Positions 8,981 through 16,766 of a stretch of DNA of 64,000 nucleotides are shown piece by piece. Each line of letters starts with the position of its first letter. The stretch's first letter is position 1. The DNA is taken from NCBI RefSeq assembly GCF_017309955.1, contig NZ_CP021247.1, positions 931,501 to 995,500 of the forward strand. The letters run 5' to 3'. The notes under the pieces are model-generated. The model made no database searches and was not told the origin of the DNA. It saw nothing but the letters and a program-made list of their open reading frames with translations. The DNA is from Novosphingobium sp. KA1 (GTDB lineage: Bacteria; Pseudomonadota; Alphaproteobacteria; Sphingomonadales; Sphingomonadaceae). The position numbers were made by a program, and so were the translations under genes.

Positions 8981-10306
8981 TCAATCTTCGTACTGAACCG
9001 GATCGATATTGAGCCCGGCGCGGCCATCCGAGGAGGTATGCGCCGGTGCCTTGGGCATTTCCTCGTCCGGATCGACCAGCGGCTGGAGCATGCCTTCGCT
9101 GCGGGTGATGACCGCCGTCGCCACCGCATTGCCCACCACGTTCGTCGCCGAGCGGCCCATGTCGAGGAAGGTGTCGACACCGAGCAGCAGCGCGATGCCC
9201 TCGACCGGCAGGCCGAACTGCGAGAGCGTTGCCGCGATCACCACGAGGCTGGCGCGCGGCACCCCGGCGATGCCCTTCGAGCTGACCATCAGCGTCAGCA
9301 GCATCAGGATCTGCGTGCCGATGGGAACGTGGATGCCATAGGCCTGCGCGATGAAGATCGACGCGAAGCTCATGTAGATCATCGAGCCGTCGAGGTTGAA
9401 GCTGTAGCCCAGCGGCAGGATGAAGCCCGAGATACGGCGCGGCACGCCGAAGCGGTCGAGCTGTTCGAACAGCTTGGGCAGGCTCGCTTCCGACGATGCG
9501 GTCGAGAACGAGAGCAGCAGCGGCTCGCGGATGTAGCGGAACAGGGTCACGATCCGCCCGCGCAGGAACGCGCCGCCGACCAGGAACAGCATGACCCAGA
9601 GCAGCAGCATCGCGAAGTAGAACTCGCTGACGAGCACGCCGTAGGTGACGATGATGCCCAGGCCCTGCTTGGCGATCACGCTGGCGAGCGCGCCGAATAC
9701 CGCGAAAGGCGCGAAGCGCATCACGTATTCGGTGATCTGCAGCATGAGTTCAGACAGCGCCTCGCTGACCTTGACGATGATCGCGCCCTTCTCGCCGATC
9801 GCGGTCAGGCCCACGCCGACAAAGACCGAGAACACGAGGATCTGCAGGATGTTGTTCTGCGCCATCGCGTCGACAGCGCTGCTCGGGAAGATCTCGAGGA
9901 TGAAATGACGCAGCGTCAACTCACCCATTTCCAGCTTGCCGAGGTCGGAACCAGTGGTGAGGCCCGCGCCGACGCCCGGCTTGAACAGGTTCACCAGCAC
10001 CAGGCCGAGGCCCAGCGAGATCAGGCTGGCAGTGATGAACCAGCCCAGCGCCTTGCCGCCGATCCGGCCGAGCGCGGCGCTGTCACCCATGCCGGCAATG
10101 CCGGTGACGATCGTCGCGAAGACCAGCGGCGCGATGATCATCTTGATCAGCTTCAGGAAAACGTCGGGCAGCAGCTTGAAGTAGTCGGCCCACTGCACGA
10201 GGCGCGGATCGTCCGCCGGGATCGTCGCGTGCAGCAGCCAGCCCACGGCGATGCCCAGCACCATGCCGATAATGATATAAAGCGTCAGCCGCCGACCCAT
10301 GCCCAC
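8981..10306 (-). CDS. Dicarboxylate/amino acid:cation symporter (SDF family)
   Basis: Inner-membrane Na+- or H+-coupled uptake of C4-dicarboxylates or acidic amino acids (DctA/GltP/GltT family, 441 aa). Eight hydrophobic helices and two re-entrant hairpins are readable: the serine-rich LLSFSTASSEASLP, GYSFNLDGS in helix 7, and SSKGIAGVPRASLVV. The substrate cannot be told from sequence alone. The C-terminal tail is short and polar. It is single; upstream is repeat A1. Confidence 0.93.
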   Translation of the reverse strand: MGMGRRLTLYIIIGMVLGIAVGWLLHATIPADDPRLVQWADYFKLLPDVFLKLIKMIIAPLVFATIVTGIAGMGDSAALGRIGGKALGWFITASLISLGLGLVLVNLFKPGVGAGLTTGSDLGKLEMGELTLRHFILEIFPSSAVDAMAQNNILQILVFSVFVGVGLTAIGEKGAIIVKVSEALSELMLQITEYVMRFAPFAVFGALASVIAKQGLGIIVTYGVLVSEFYFAMLLLWVMLFLVGGAFLRGRIVTLFRYIREPLLLSFSTASSEASLPKLFEQLDRFGVPRRISGFILPLGYSFNLDGSMIYMSFASIFIAQAYGIHVPIGTQILMLLTLMVSSKGIAGVPRASLVVIAATLSQFGLPVEGIALLLGVDTFLDMGRSATNVVGNAVATAVITRSEGMLQPLVDPDEEMPKAPAHTSSDGRAGLNIDPVQYED

Positions 10307-10416
10307 CTCGTTCTGAATTTGCGGCGGACACTAACAGCGGGGAGCCCCCGGTCAACGCCGGGAGCGGCGGTTTTCTTGCGATTTTCCGCGAAAATCAGCC
10401 GGGTCGGCGTTGATTG

Positions 10417-10590
10417 AAAATCCGCCGAAGGCGGATTTTGACGGCACCGGCCCGCTCCCGTTCCAAAGAACACGAAAAGATCCGGGGGACCTTTTCGCTG
10501 AGGGGGCCGACCACCCACGAGTGTATCCTGATGGGTGGTCGGGCGGGGGAGCGGGCCGGTGCCGTTCCAAAATGCCCAAACGGGCATTTT
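10417..10590. repeat. Modular hairpin repeat family A, copy 1
   Basis: Layout left to right: hairpin AAAATCCGCC-GAA-GGCGGATTTT; arm CGGCACCGGCCCGCTCCC; inner hairpin around GAAAAGATCC; inner hairpin GACCACCCA...TGGGTGGTC with a conserved loop CGAGTGTATCCTGA; returning arm GGGAGCGGGCCGGTGCCG; hairpin AAAATGCCC-AAAC-GGGCATTTT. It starts 5 bp after the dapE stop (minus strand). See 13452, 56751 and 19272 for the other copies. Confidence 0.85.
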
Positions 10591-10594
10591 CCAA

Positions 10595-11740
10595 TCAGAT
10601 AGACAGCGCCGCTTCTGTCACGCGGCGATAGATCTTCACCAGCGCTTCCAGATCGGCGATCGCCACTGCCTCGTCGCGCTTGTGCATGGTCGCGTTGCAC
10701 AGGCCGAACTCGATGACCGGCGACAGATCCTTGAGGAAGCGCGCGTCGGACGTGCCGCCGCTGGTCGAAAGCTCCGGCTCGACACCGGTCTCGGCGCGGA
10801 TGGCCCCGGCCAGCAGGGCGGAGAAATCGCCCGGCTCGGTCAGGAACGCCTCGCCCGAGATCACCGGACGGGCGGTGCCGCCGTGGCGCTCGGCAATCTC
10901 GGTGACCCGTGCGGACAGGCTTTCGCCGGTATGCAGGTCGTTGAAGCGGATCGAGATGCGCGCCGAGGCCTTGGCCGGGATCACGTTGGTGGCGGGATTG
11001 CCGACCGTGAGGTCGGTCACCTCGAGGTTGCTGGCCTGGAACCAGTCGGTCCCCTCGTCGAGCAGCAGCGCGTCGAGTTCGGCAAGCATCGCCACCAGCC
11101 GGGGAATCGGGTTATCGGCCAGGTGCGGGTAGGCGACATGGCCCTGCACGCCCGCGACTTCCAGCCAGATGTTCACCGAACCGCGGCGGCCGATCTTCAT
11201 CATGTCGCCAAGGCGGTGCACCGAAGTCGGCTCGCCGACGAGGCAGAGGTCGGGAATTTCGCCCACCGCACGCATGTGCTCGATCAGCGCGAGGGTGCCG
11301 TAGCGGGCCGGGCCTTCCTCGTCGCCGGTGATGACAAAGCTGATCGTGCCTGCCTCTGCCGGGACCTGCGCGGCGGCGGCCACCATCGCCGCGATCGAGC
11401 CCTTCATGTCGACCGCGCCGCGGCCGTAGAGCAGCTCGCCCCGCACTTCGGGAGCAAAGGCCCCGCTCGACCAGCCCTCGCCCGGCGGCACCACGTCGAG
11501 GTGCCCCGCAAAGGCGAAGTGGCGCGAGCCTTCGGGGCCCTTGCGGATGGCAAAGAGGTTCTCGACCGGGCCGTCCGGTGCCTCGCCCGAAAGCGCCCGG
11601 TGCACGGCAAAGCCCAGCGGCGCCAGCTGCGCCTCCAGGCAATCGAACACCATGCCGGTGGCCGGGGTGACGCTGGGGCAGGCGATCAGCGCTTCGGCAA
11701 GCGCGACGACATCGGTGGTGGACTGCACGGTCTCGGTCAT
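10595..11740 (-). CDS. dapE: Succinyl-diaminopimelate desuccinylase
   Basis: M20-family di-zinc hydrolase of the succinylase branch of lysine/DAP synthesis. Seen: AGHLDVVPPG (zinc His and catalytic Asp), LYGRGAVDMKG, TGDEEG (catalytic Glu), VGEPTS, the dimerisation domain, and the C-terminal CNATMHKRDE His ligand. Length 381 aa is normal. Start placed at the MTETVQ Met, because the upstream extension is unlike the family. The 3' end abuts repeat A1. Confidence 0.95.
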   Translation of the reverse strand: MTETVQSTTDVVALAEALIACPSVTPATGMVFDCLEAQLAPLGFAVHRALSGEAPDGPVENLFAIRKGPEGSRHFAFAGHLDVVPPGEGWSSGAFAPEVRGELLYGRGAVDMKGSIAAMVAAAAQVPAEAGTISFVITGDEEGPARYGTLALIEHMRAVGEIPDLCLVGEPTSVHRLGDMMKIGRRGSVNIWLEVAGVQGHVAYPHLADNPIPRLVAMLAELDALLLDEGTDWFQASNLEVTDLTVGNPATNVIPAKASARISIRFNDLHTGESLSARVTEIAERHGGTARPVISGEAFLTEPGDFSALLAGAIRAETGVEPELSTSGGTSDARFLKDLSPVIEFGLCNATMHKRDEAVAIADLEALVKIYRRVTEAALSI

Positions 11741-11810
11741 GCCGCCGCCATTGCACAGGTCCGCGCGCATGACCATAGGGCGCGCAACCGGCACGCCCCA
11801 CGGCCCAGGG

Positions 11811-12701
11811 TCAGCCCAGCGCTTCGTCGAGCATCCTGGCCAGACGCAGCCCCGCCTGCTGGATGCGCTTGTCGACGATCGGCACCGCCGCCTCGATGGC
11901 AGCCTCGCTCCAGGTCGCCTTGGCGTCCTTCACGCCCCCCCCCTTCAGGTCGCCCCCCTTCACGTCGCAGGGCAGCGTGCCGCCATAGGCCGCCGGATAG
12001 ATCACGTCGCGGCTGATCTCCCACGATTCGCGCGCCCAGTCCTCGGTCTTGCCGGTGGCGAGGCGGGCCTTTTCCTCGGCGGAATAGCGGCGCACCAGCG
12101 GCGGGTTCGCCGCGGTTATGGCCCGTTCGGCCAGCAGCCCGTCCCACACGTAGTGGAGATTGAAACCGGTGGCCTCGCCATAGCCGGTCTCGACCTTGTT
12201 GCCGCCCTGGTCGTGGTTTTCGCCGACATGGAGCGGCTGGTGCACGTCCCCCACGAAATGGGTGACAAAGATCAGCGCCTCGAGCCGCAATGCCGTCGCC
12301 AGCTTGCGGTCGGCGAGCAGGCGTTCGTTGCGGTCGATCTGCGCGGTCACGCAGTTGCCGTCGCGGCATTCGGTCTTGAGGTCGAACAGGCCGCAGACCG
12401 GCTGGTCGTGATAGTGCCAGGACGAGGTGAAGGCGAAGCGCCAGCGCTCGTCCTTGTTCTTGATGCAGTCCGGCCAGGTGGCGGCATCCTGTAGCGTCCT
12501 GGCGCTGCATTCAGGGGTATCGAGCTCGCCCTGGTGGCGCAGCAGCGCGGCGATCTGCGCGCGCGTACCCGGCTTCACGTTTTCCAGCGCGATCGCCGCG
12601 ACGGTGCGGTGGCCGAGCGCGCCCCAGGCCATGGCCGGGGTGGCGAGCGTGGCGGCGGCAAGCCCGGCCATCGCGGCCAGCGTCGTCATCGTCTTTTTCA
12701 T
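11811..12701 (-). CDS. Secreted S1/P1-type nuclease
   Basis: Zinc-dependent endonuclease acting on single-stranded nucleic acids in the periplasm or outside the cell. A signal peptide (MKKTMTTLAAMAGLAAATLATPAMA) should expose Trp at the mature N-terminus (WGALGHR), which is a zinc ligand in this family; the other ligands HYHD, HFVGDVHQPLH and the ENHDQGGN segment are present. A short Gly/Lys-Asp repeat (KGGDLKGGGVKDAK) near residue 255 is a local insertion. It precedes nothing on the same strand but dapE 70 bp on. Confidence 0.93.
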   Translation of the reverse strand: MKKTMTTLAAMAGLAAATLATPAMAWGALGHRTVAAIALENVKPGTRAQIAALLRHQGELDTPECSARTLQDAATWPDCIKNKDERWRFAFTSSWHYHDQPVCGLFDLKTECRDGNCVTAQIDRNERLLADRKLATALRLEALIFVTHFVGDVHQPLHVGENHDQGGNKVETGYGEATGFNLHYVWDGLLAERAITAANPPLVRRYSAEEKARLATGKTEDWARESWEISRDVIYPAAYGGTLPCDVKGGDLKGGGVKDAKATWSEAAIEAAVPIVDKRIQQAGLRLARMLDEALG

Positions 12702-12706
12702 GGAAC

Positions 12707-13369
12707 TCACTTCACCGGTGCTTCGAACTGTTCGATCACCCATTCCTCGGTCTGGGCGGCGTGGATCCACTGCTGCATCCACTCATGCTCCCACACCGCC
12801 TGCATATAGGCCTGCGCGAAGCCGGGCACGCCGATGCCGTAAGTCAGGAAGCGGCTGACGATCGGCGCGTAGAACACGTCGGCGGCGCTGAAGGTGCCGA
12901 ACAGGAACGGCCCGCCGCCCCCGAAACGGGCGCGCGCCTCGGCCCAGAGCGTAAGCACGCGCACGATGTCGGCGCGCACGTCATCGCCCAGCGTCACGCC
13001 TTCCACCCGCATGCGGACATTCATCGGACAGGCCCGGCGCAGCGCAAAGAAGCTGGAATGCATCTCGGCGACCATCGAGCGCGCCATGGCGCGGGCGTCA
13101 TCGGCCTTGGGCCAGAAGCGGTCGCGGCCCACCTTGTCGGCCAGGTATTCGACGATGGCCATGCTGTCCCAGACAACGGCATCGCCGTCCCACAGGATCG
13201 GCACTTTGCCATGGCTGGGGGCAAGGTCGTTGGAAGCGCGCTGCGTATCCCATTCGTCGCCATAGAGCGGAACGGTGATCTCGTCGAAATGCAGGCCGGA
13301 CTGCTTGCACGCCAGCCAGCCGCGCAGCGACCAGCTGGAGTAGTTCTTGTTGCCGATGATCAGCTTCAC
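12707..13369 (-). CDS. Glutathione S-transferase family protein
   Basis: 220-residue cytosolic GST-like protein. The thioredoxin-fold N-terminus MKLIIGNKNYSSWSLRGWLA has Ser residues in the glutathione-activating position, and KVPILWDGDAVVWDSMAIVEYLAD carries the cis-Pro and the DS (E/D-S) glutathione-binding pair. A helical C-terminal domain follows. This subgroup with NKNYSSWS is common in alphaproteobacteria; substrate unknown. Ends 5 bp before the start of the S1/P1 nuclease gene, so they are likely cotranscribed. Confidence 0.92.
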   Translation of the reverse strand: MKLIIGNKNYSSWSLRGWLACKQSGLHFDEITVPLYGDEWDTQRASNDLAPSHGKVPILWDGDAVVWDSMAIVEYLADKVGRDRFWPKADDARAMARSMVAEMHSSFFALRRACPMNVRMRVEGVTLGDDVRADIVRVLTLWAEARARFGGGGPFLFGTFSAADVFYAPIVSRFLTYGIGVPGFAQAYMQAVWEHEWMQQWIHAAQTEEWVIEQFEAPVK

Positions 13370-13451
13370 TTACGCGGATTCCCCATAGGTCCAAGTGCGG
13401 GGACCTATCGGTTCAGGCGCGACAAGTCGAGGATGAACAGAGAGTCTTTTG

Positions 13452-13619
13452 TTCGGCCTGACGGCCGAAAGCGGCACCGGCCCACTCCCGTCCCGAAGAG
13501 CACGAAAAGGTCCGGGGGACCTTTTCGCTGAGGGGGCCGGCCTCCCACGAGTGTATCCTGATGGGTGGTCGGGTGGGGGAGTGGGCCGGTGCCGCAAGCC
13601 TTCGACAGATGTCGAAGGC
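13452..13619. repeat. Modular hairpin repeat family A, copy 2
   Basis: Same layout and strand as copy 1: end hairpin TTCGGCC-TGAC-GGCCGAA, arm CGGCACCGGCCCACTCCC, a perfect inner hairpin GAAAAGGTCC-GGG-GGACCTTTTC, the loop CGAGTGTATCCTGA, the returning arm, and end hairpin GCCTTCGACA-GA-TGTCGAAGGC. The core is ~90% like copy 1 but the two end hairpins differ in sequence while still pairing. It begins 8 bp after the pit stop. Confidence 0.85.
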
Positions 13620-13626
13620 GCACCCA

Positions 13627-14628
13627 TCAAAAGAGCCGCGTGATCTCGTAGAACAGCGCGCCGACCACGGCGCTCGCCGGGATCGTCACCACCCAGGCGA
13701 CGATCACCCGGCTCGCCACCGACCAGCGCACGGCGCTGGCGCGGCGGGCGGCGCCGGTGCCGACCACCGAACCGGTGATCGCATGGGTCGTCGAGACCGG
13801 AATGCCCATGGCGCTGGCGCCGAACACCACGATCGAACCCGCCGTCGAGGCGCAGAAGCCCGAGTGGTGGTTGAGCTTGGTGAGCTTGGAGCCCATCGTC
13901 TTGATGATCTTCCAGCCGCCCGAGAGGGTGCCCACGGAAATCGCCGTATAGCAGGCCAGCACGACCCATTCGGGCACGTGGAAACCGCCCTGGAGGTGGC
14001 CGGTGGAATAGAGCAGCACGGCGATGATGCCCATCGTCTTCTGCGCGTCGTTGCCGCCGTGGCTGATCGAATAGGCGGCGGACGAGAACAGGTGCAGCGT
14101 CTTGAACACGCTGTTCGACTGGCGCGGCGTGGTGCCCTTGAACAGCCACGAGGTCACCAGCATCATGGCCATCGCGATCACGAAGCCCAGGACCGGCGAG
14201 GCGACGATGGCGATCACCGTCTTGAAGGTGCCTTCCGATTCGACCACGCCCGGACCGGCCGCGGCGATGCCGGCGCCCAGCAGGCCGCCGATCAGCGCAT
14301 GGCTGGACGAGGACGGGATGCCCTTGATCCAGGTCAGCACGTTCCAGAACATCGCGCCGACCAGCGCGCCGAACACCACCGCCGGCGTCACCGCATCCTT
14401 GTCGATAATGCCCTTGCCCACCGTCTCGGCGACGTGGAGGCCCATGATCCAGTAGGCGGCGAAATTGCCGAAAGCCGCAAACAGCACGGCAACGACCGGC
14501 GAGAGCAGGCGCGTGGCGACGACCGTGGCGATGGCGTTGGCCGCGTCATGCAACCCGTTCAGGAAGTCGAACGCGAGGGCGAGCGCGACAAGGCCGATCA
14601 GCAGCGGCAGGGCAAGCGAATGGTCCAT
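13627..14628 (-). CDS. pit: PiT-family inorganic phosphate transporter
   Basis: Low-affinity inner-membrane phosphate permease, 333 aa with about ten hydrophobic helices. Both halves carry the PiT signature: FDFLNGLHDAANAIATVVATR near the N-terminus (the NGxxDAANA motif) and SHGGNDAQKTMG in the second half, and GIPVSTTHAITGSVVG near the end. It follows the Nudix-DUF47 gene on the same strand by 15 bp, the usual pit-pap (DUF47) pairing. Confidence 0.95.
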   Translation of the reverse strand: MDHSLALPLLIGLVALALAFDFLNGLHDAANAIATVVATRLLSPVVAVLFAAFGNFAAYWIMGLHVAETVGKGIIDKDAVTPAVVFGALVGAMFWNVLTWIKGIPSSSSHALIGGLLGAGIAAAGPGVVESEGTFKTVIAIVASPVLGFVIAMAMMLVTSWLFKGTTPRQSNSVFKTLHLFSSAAYSISHGGNDAQKTMGIIAVLLYSTGHLQGGFHVPEWVVLACYTAISVGTLSGGWKIIKTMGSKLTKLNHHSGFCASTAGSIVVFGASAMGIPVSTTHAITGSVVGTGAARRASAVRWSVASRVIVAWVVTIPASAVVGALFYEITRLF

Positions 14629-14643
14629 GGGGGGAGCGGCCCG

Positions 14644-15795
14644 TCAGGCGTGATCGATGACGAGACCGTCGATCTCGTTGGCGACGTCCTCGAACCGGTC
14701 GACCACGCGTTCGAGACGCTTGAACATCTCCTGGCGGACGATGAAGTGCAGCGCGTCGCCGGTCTTGCCGTTGGGGCCGGTGTCTTCCTTGAACACGCGC
14801 TTGAGGCCGCGGGCGTGGATCTCGTCGGCATGGCCTTCCATGCGCACCAGGCGCTCGGTCAGCTCGTGCAGGCGGTGGCCATTGTCGGCGATCTTGCGCA
14901 GCAGCGGCATGATCTCGGCGGTGAGGCGCGCGGCGTCGACGATGATCGCCGCCATGTCGCGCATCTCGGGCTCGAACTCGCTGACCTCGTAGAGGTTCAC
15001 CGCGCCGGCCACCTGCTGCATCTCGTCGATGGCATCGTCCATCGTGGTGATGAGGCTGGTGATCGCCGAACGGTCGAACGGCGTCAGGAACGTGCGGCGC
15101 ACGGTCTGGAGCACTTCGCGGGTGATGTTGTCCGCGTCGTGTTCGCGTTCCTCGATCTCGCGGATGTGCTGCGCGCGGCCCGGGCCGCCCTGCGCCAGAC
15201 GCGCCAGCGCGTCGGCACCGGCGACAAGCGTCGCGGCCTGCTGTTCGAACAGATCGAAGAAATTGCCCTGCTGCGGAAGCAGCTTCTGGAACCAGGCAAA
15301 CATTGTATTGATCCCTGTCTTGTCGGCCATCCGGTCAGCCATCGCGCCGATCAGGCGCGCGGGGCTGGCCGCGGCGCGGAACTCGCGCGCACCGAAGGAG
15401 CGGATCAGCGCGCGAAGATCCTCTTCGTCGACCGCCTTAGCGGCGTCGGCGAGCGAGAACCAGCGGCGTTCGCGCTGGTGCTGTTCGTCCCACGAGTCAA
15501 GCTCTTCGGTGACGGCGAACGGAAATACGTCGACATCCGCCCAGACCGAGGCACCCGAGGCGCGCTGCTTGCGATAGCGGTACGAGCCCAGCGGAACCGG
15601 ACAGGCCGCGCCCAGCACGCCCGCCTCTTCTTCCGCTTCGGCAGCGGCGGCGGCGTGGGGCAGCAGCCCCTTCATCAGCCCGCCCTTGGGAATGACCCAG
15701 CGGCGCGAATTGCGCGAGGTGATCAGCAGGATCTGGATCGGTGCATCGACCGCGGGGCCGATGGTACGATAGGGAAGAACGGCGATCTGGCGCAT
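14644..15795 (-). CDS. Nudix hydrolase fused in frame to a DUF47 (PhoU-like) protein
   Basis: One open frame holds two domains. Residues ~1-160 are a Nudix domain (MRQIAVLPYR; WVIPKGGLMKG; Nudix helix AEAEEEAGV, keeping the EE pair but with Leu and Ala at two usual Glu/Arg positions). From the internal ATG at 15303 (MFAWFQKLLPQQGNFFDLFE) the last ~219 residues are a full DUF47 helical domain, the regulator usually paired with PiT transporters. In many relatives these are separate genes. No stop lies between them here; an internal start (AGGG ~10 bp upstream) could still make DUF47 alone. Likely cotranscribed with pit. Confidence 0.82.
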   Translation of the reverse strand: MRQIAVLPYRTIGPAVDAPIQILLITSRNSRRWVIPKGGLMKGLLPHAAAAAEAEEEAGVLGAACPVPLGSYRYRKQRASGASVWADVDVFPFAVTEELDSWDEQHQRERRWFSLADAAKAVDEEDLRALIRSFGAREFRAAASPARLIGAMADRMADKTGINTMFAWFQKLLPQQGNFFDLFEQQAATLVAGADALARLAQGGPGRAQHIREIEEREHDADNITREVLQTVRRTFLTPFDRSAITSLITTMDDAIDEMQQVAGAVNLYEVSEFEPEMRDMAAIIVDAARLTAEIMPLLRKIADNGHRLHELTERLVRMEGHADEIHARGLKRVFKEDTGPNGKTGDALHFIVRQEMFKRLERVVDRFEDVANEIDGLVIDHA

Positions 15796-16002
15796 GGCGA
15801 GTCTCCTTTCTTCTCTGACGCGCGACCGCGTGCCCCTAGGGGAAGCCGCCTCGTCACGCAATCGTCACATTGATGGTTTTCCGGGGCCGGCCGCCGGCAG
15901 ACCGCCCGACAATCGCACTTCGCAGGCCGATGCTGACAGCCCATTGCGATATTTTCATGACGGCTGCGCCCTGAGGAACCGGCTCAAGAGCTTAAGGAAA
16001 AA

Positions 16003-16050
16003 GAAAAAACGACGGAAAGGACATGCCATTGCGGCAGCCTTACCGTCGTT
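16003..16050 (-). terminator. Rho-independent terminator of the rpmH-engB operon
   Basis: Read on the minus strand, AACGACGGTAAGG and CCTTTCCGTCGTT form a stem with one mismatch, followed by TTTTTCTTTTTCC. It lies ~65 bp after the engB stop. The gap up to the Nudix-DUF47 start (to ~15795) holds no gene. Confidence 0.75.
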
Positions 16051-16116
16051 CGATTTCCAGATCCGGCGAAAGAGGCGATTCGGTGGAAAACGCCCGGCGA
16101 CCGGCGCCGGACGCCT

Positions 16117-16758
16117 TCAGATCAGCGAATCGGCAAACACCGCAGCACGCAGTTCGGCGATGCCCATGCCCTTTTCCGACGAGGTGATGTGCACTTCGGG
16201 ATAGGCCGCCGGGTGCTTGCGCGCCTCGGCGATGGTCTCGGCGTGGACCTTTTCCAGCTCGCTCGCCTTGATCTTGTCCGCCTTGGTGAGGACGATGCGG
16301 TACCCGACGGCGGCCTCGTCCAGCATCTTCATCATGTCGGCATCGACATCCTTCACGCCGTGGCGCGAATCGACCAGCAGCAGCGTGCGCTTCAGTTCCA
16401 CGCGGCCGCGCAGATAGTCGCGCACCAGCCGGCGCCAGGTCTCGACGACCTTGGGCGGCGCCTTGGCGAAGCCGTAGCCGGGCATGTCGACGAGGCGGAA
16501 CTGCAAGGGCTCGCCGACGTCGAAGAAATTGAGTTCCTGCGTGCGCCCCGGCGTCACCGAGGTGCGCGCGATCGACTTGCGGCCGGTCAGCGCGTTCAGC
16601 AGCGAGGACTTGCCGACGTTCGAGCGGCCGCAGAAGGCAATCTCCGGCTCGCCCGATTCGGGCAGGAACTTGAGCGCGGGCGCGCTCTTCAGGAACGTCA
16701 CCGGTCCCGAAAAGAGCTTTCGCGCCTGCTCGAGCAGTTCTGCCTGTTCTTCTTCCAT
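16117..16758 (-). CDS. engB: Ribosome biogenesis GTPase EngB/YsxC
   Basis: Essential GTPase for 50S subunit assembly. G1 motif GRSNVGKSSLLN at ~residue 43, the T-P-G-RTQ G2 segment, G3 DMPGYGFA and G4 TKADK are all present; length 213 aa is normal. Start at the Met of MEEEQAELLEQ, 8 bp after the yidC stop, consistent with cotranscription. A terminator follows. Confidence 0.95.
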   Translation of the reverse strand: MEEEQAELLEQARKLFSGPVTFLKSAPALKFLPESGEPEIAFCGRSNVGKSSLLNALTGRKSIARTSVTPGRTQELNFFDVGEPLQFRLVDMPGYGFAKAPPKVVETWRRLVRDYLRGRVELKRTLLLVDSRHGVKDVDADMMKMLDEAAVGYRIVLTKADKIKASELEKVHAETIAEARKHPAAYPEVHITSSEKGMGIAELRAAVFADSLI

Positions 16759-16766
16759 GTCTATTC

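Noticed and set aside
8912..10417. ~500-codon open frame antisense to the symporter
   Set aside because: Low-complexity His/Arg/Asp-rich translation typical of an antisense shadow; the symporter is clear.
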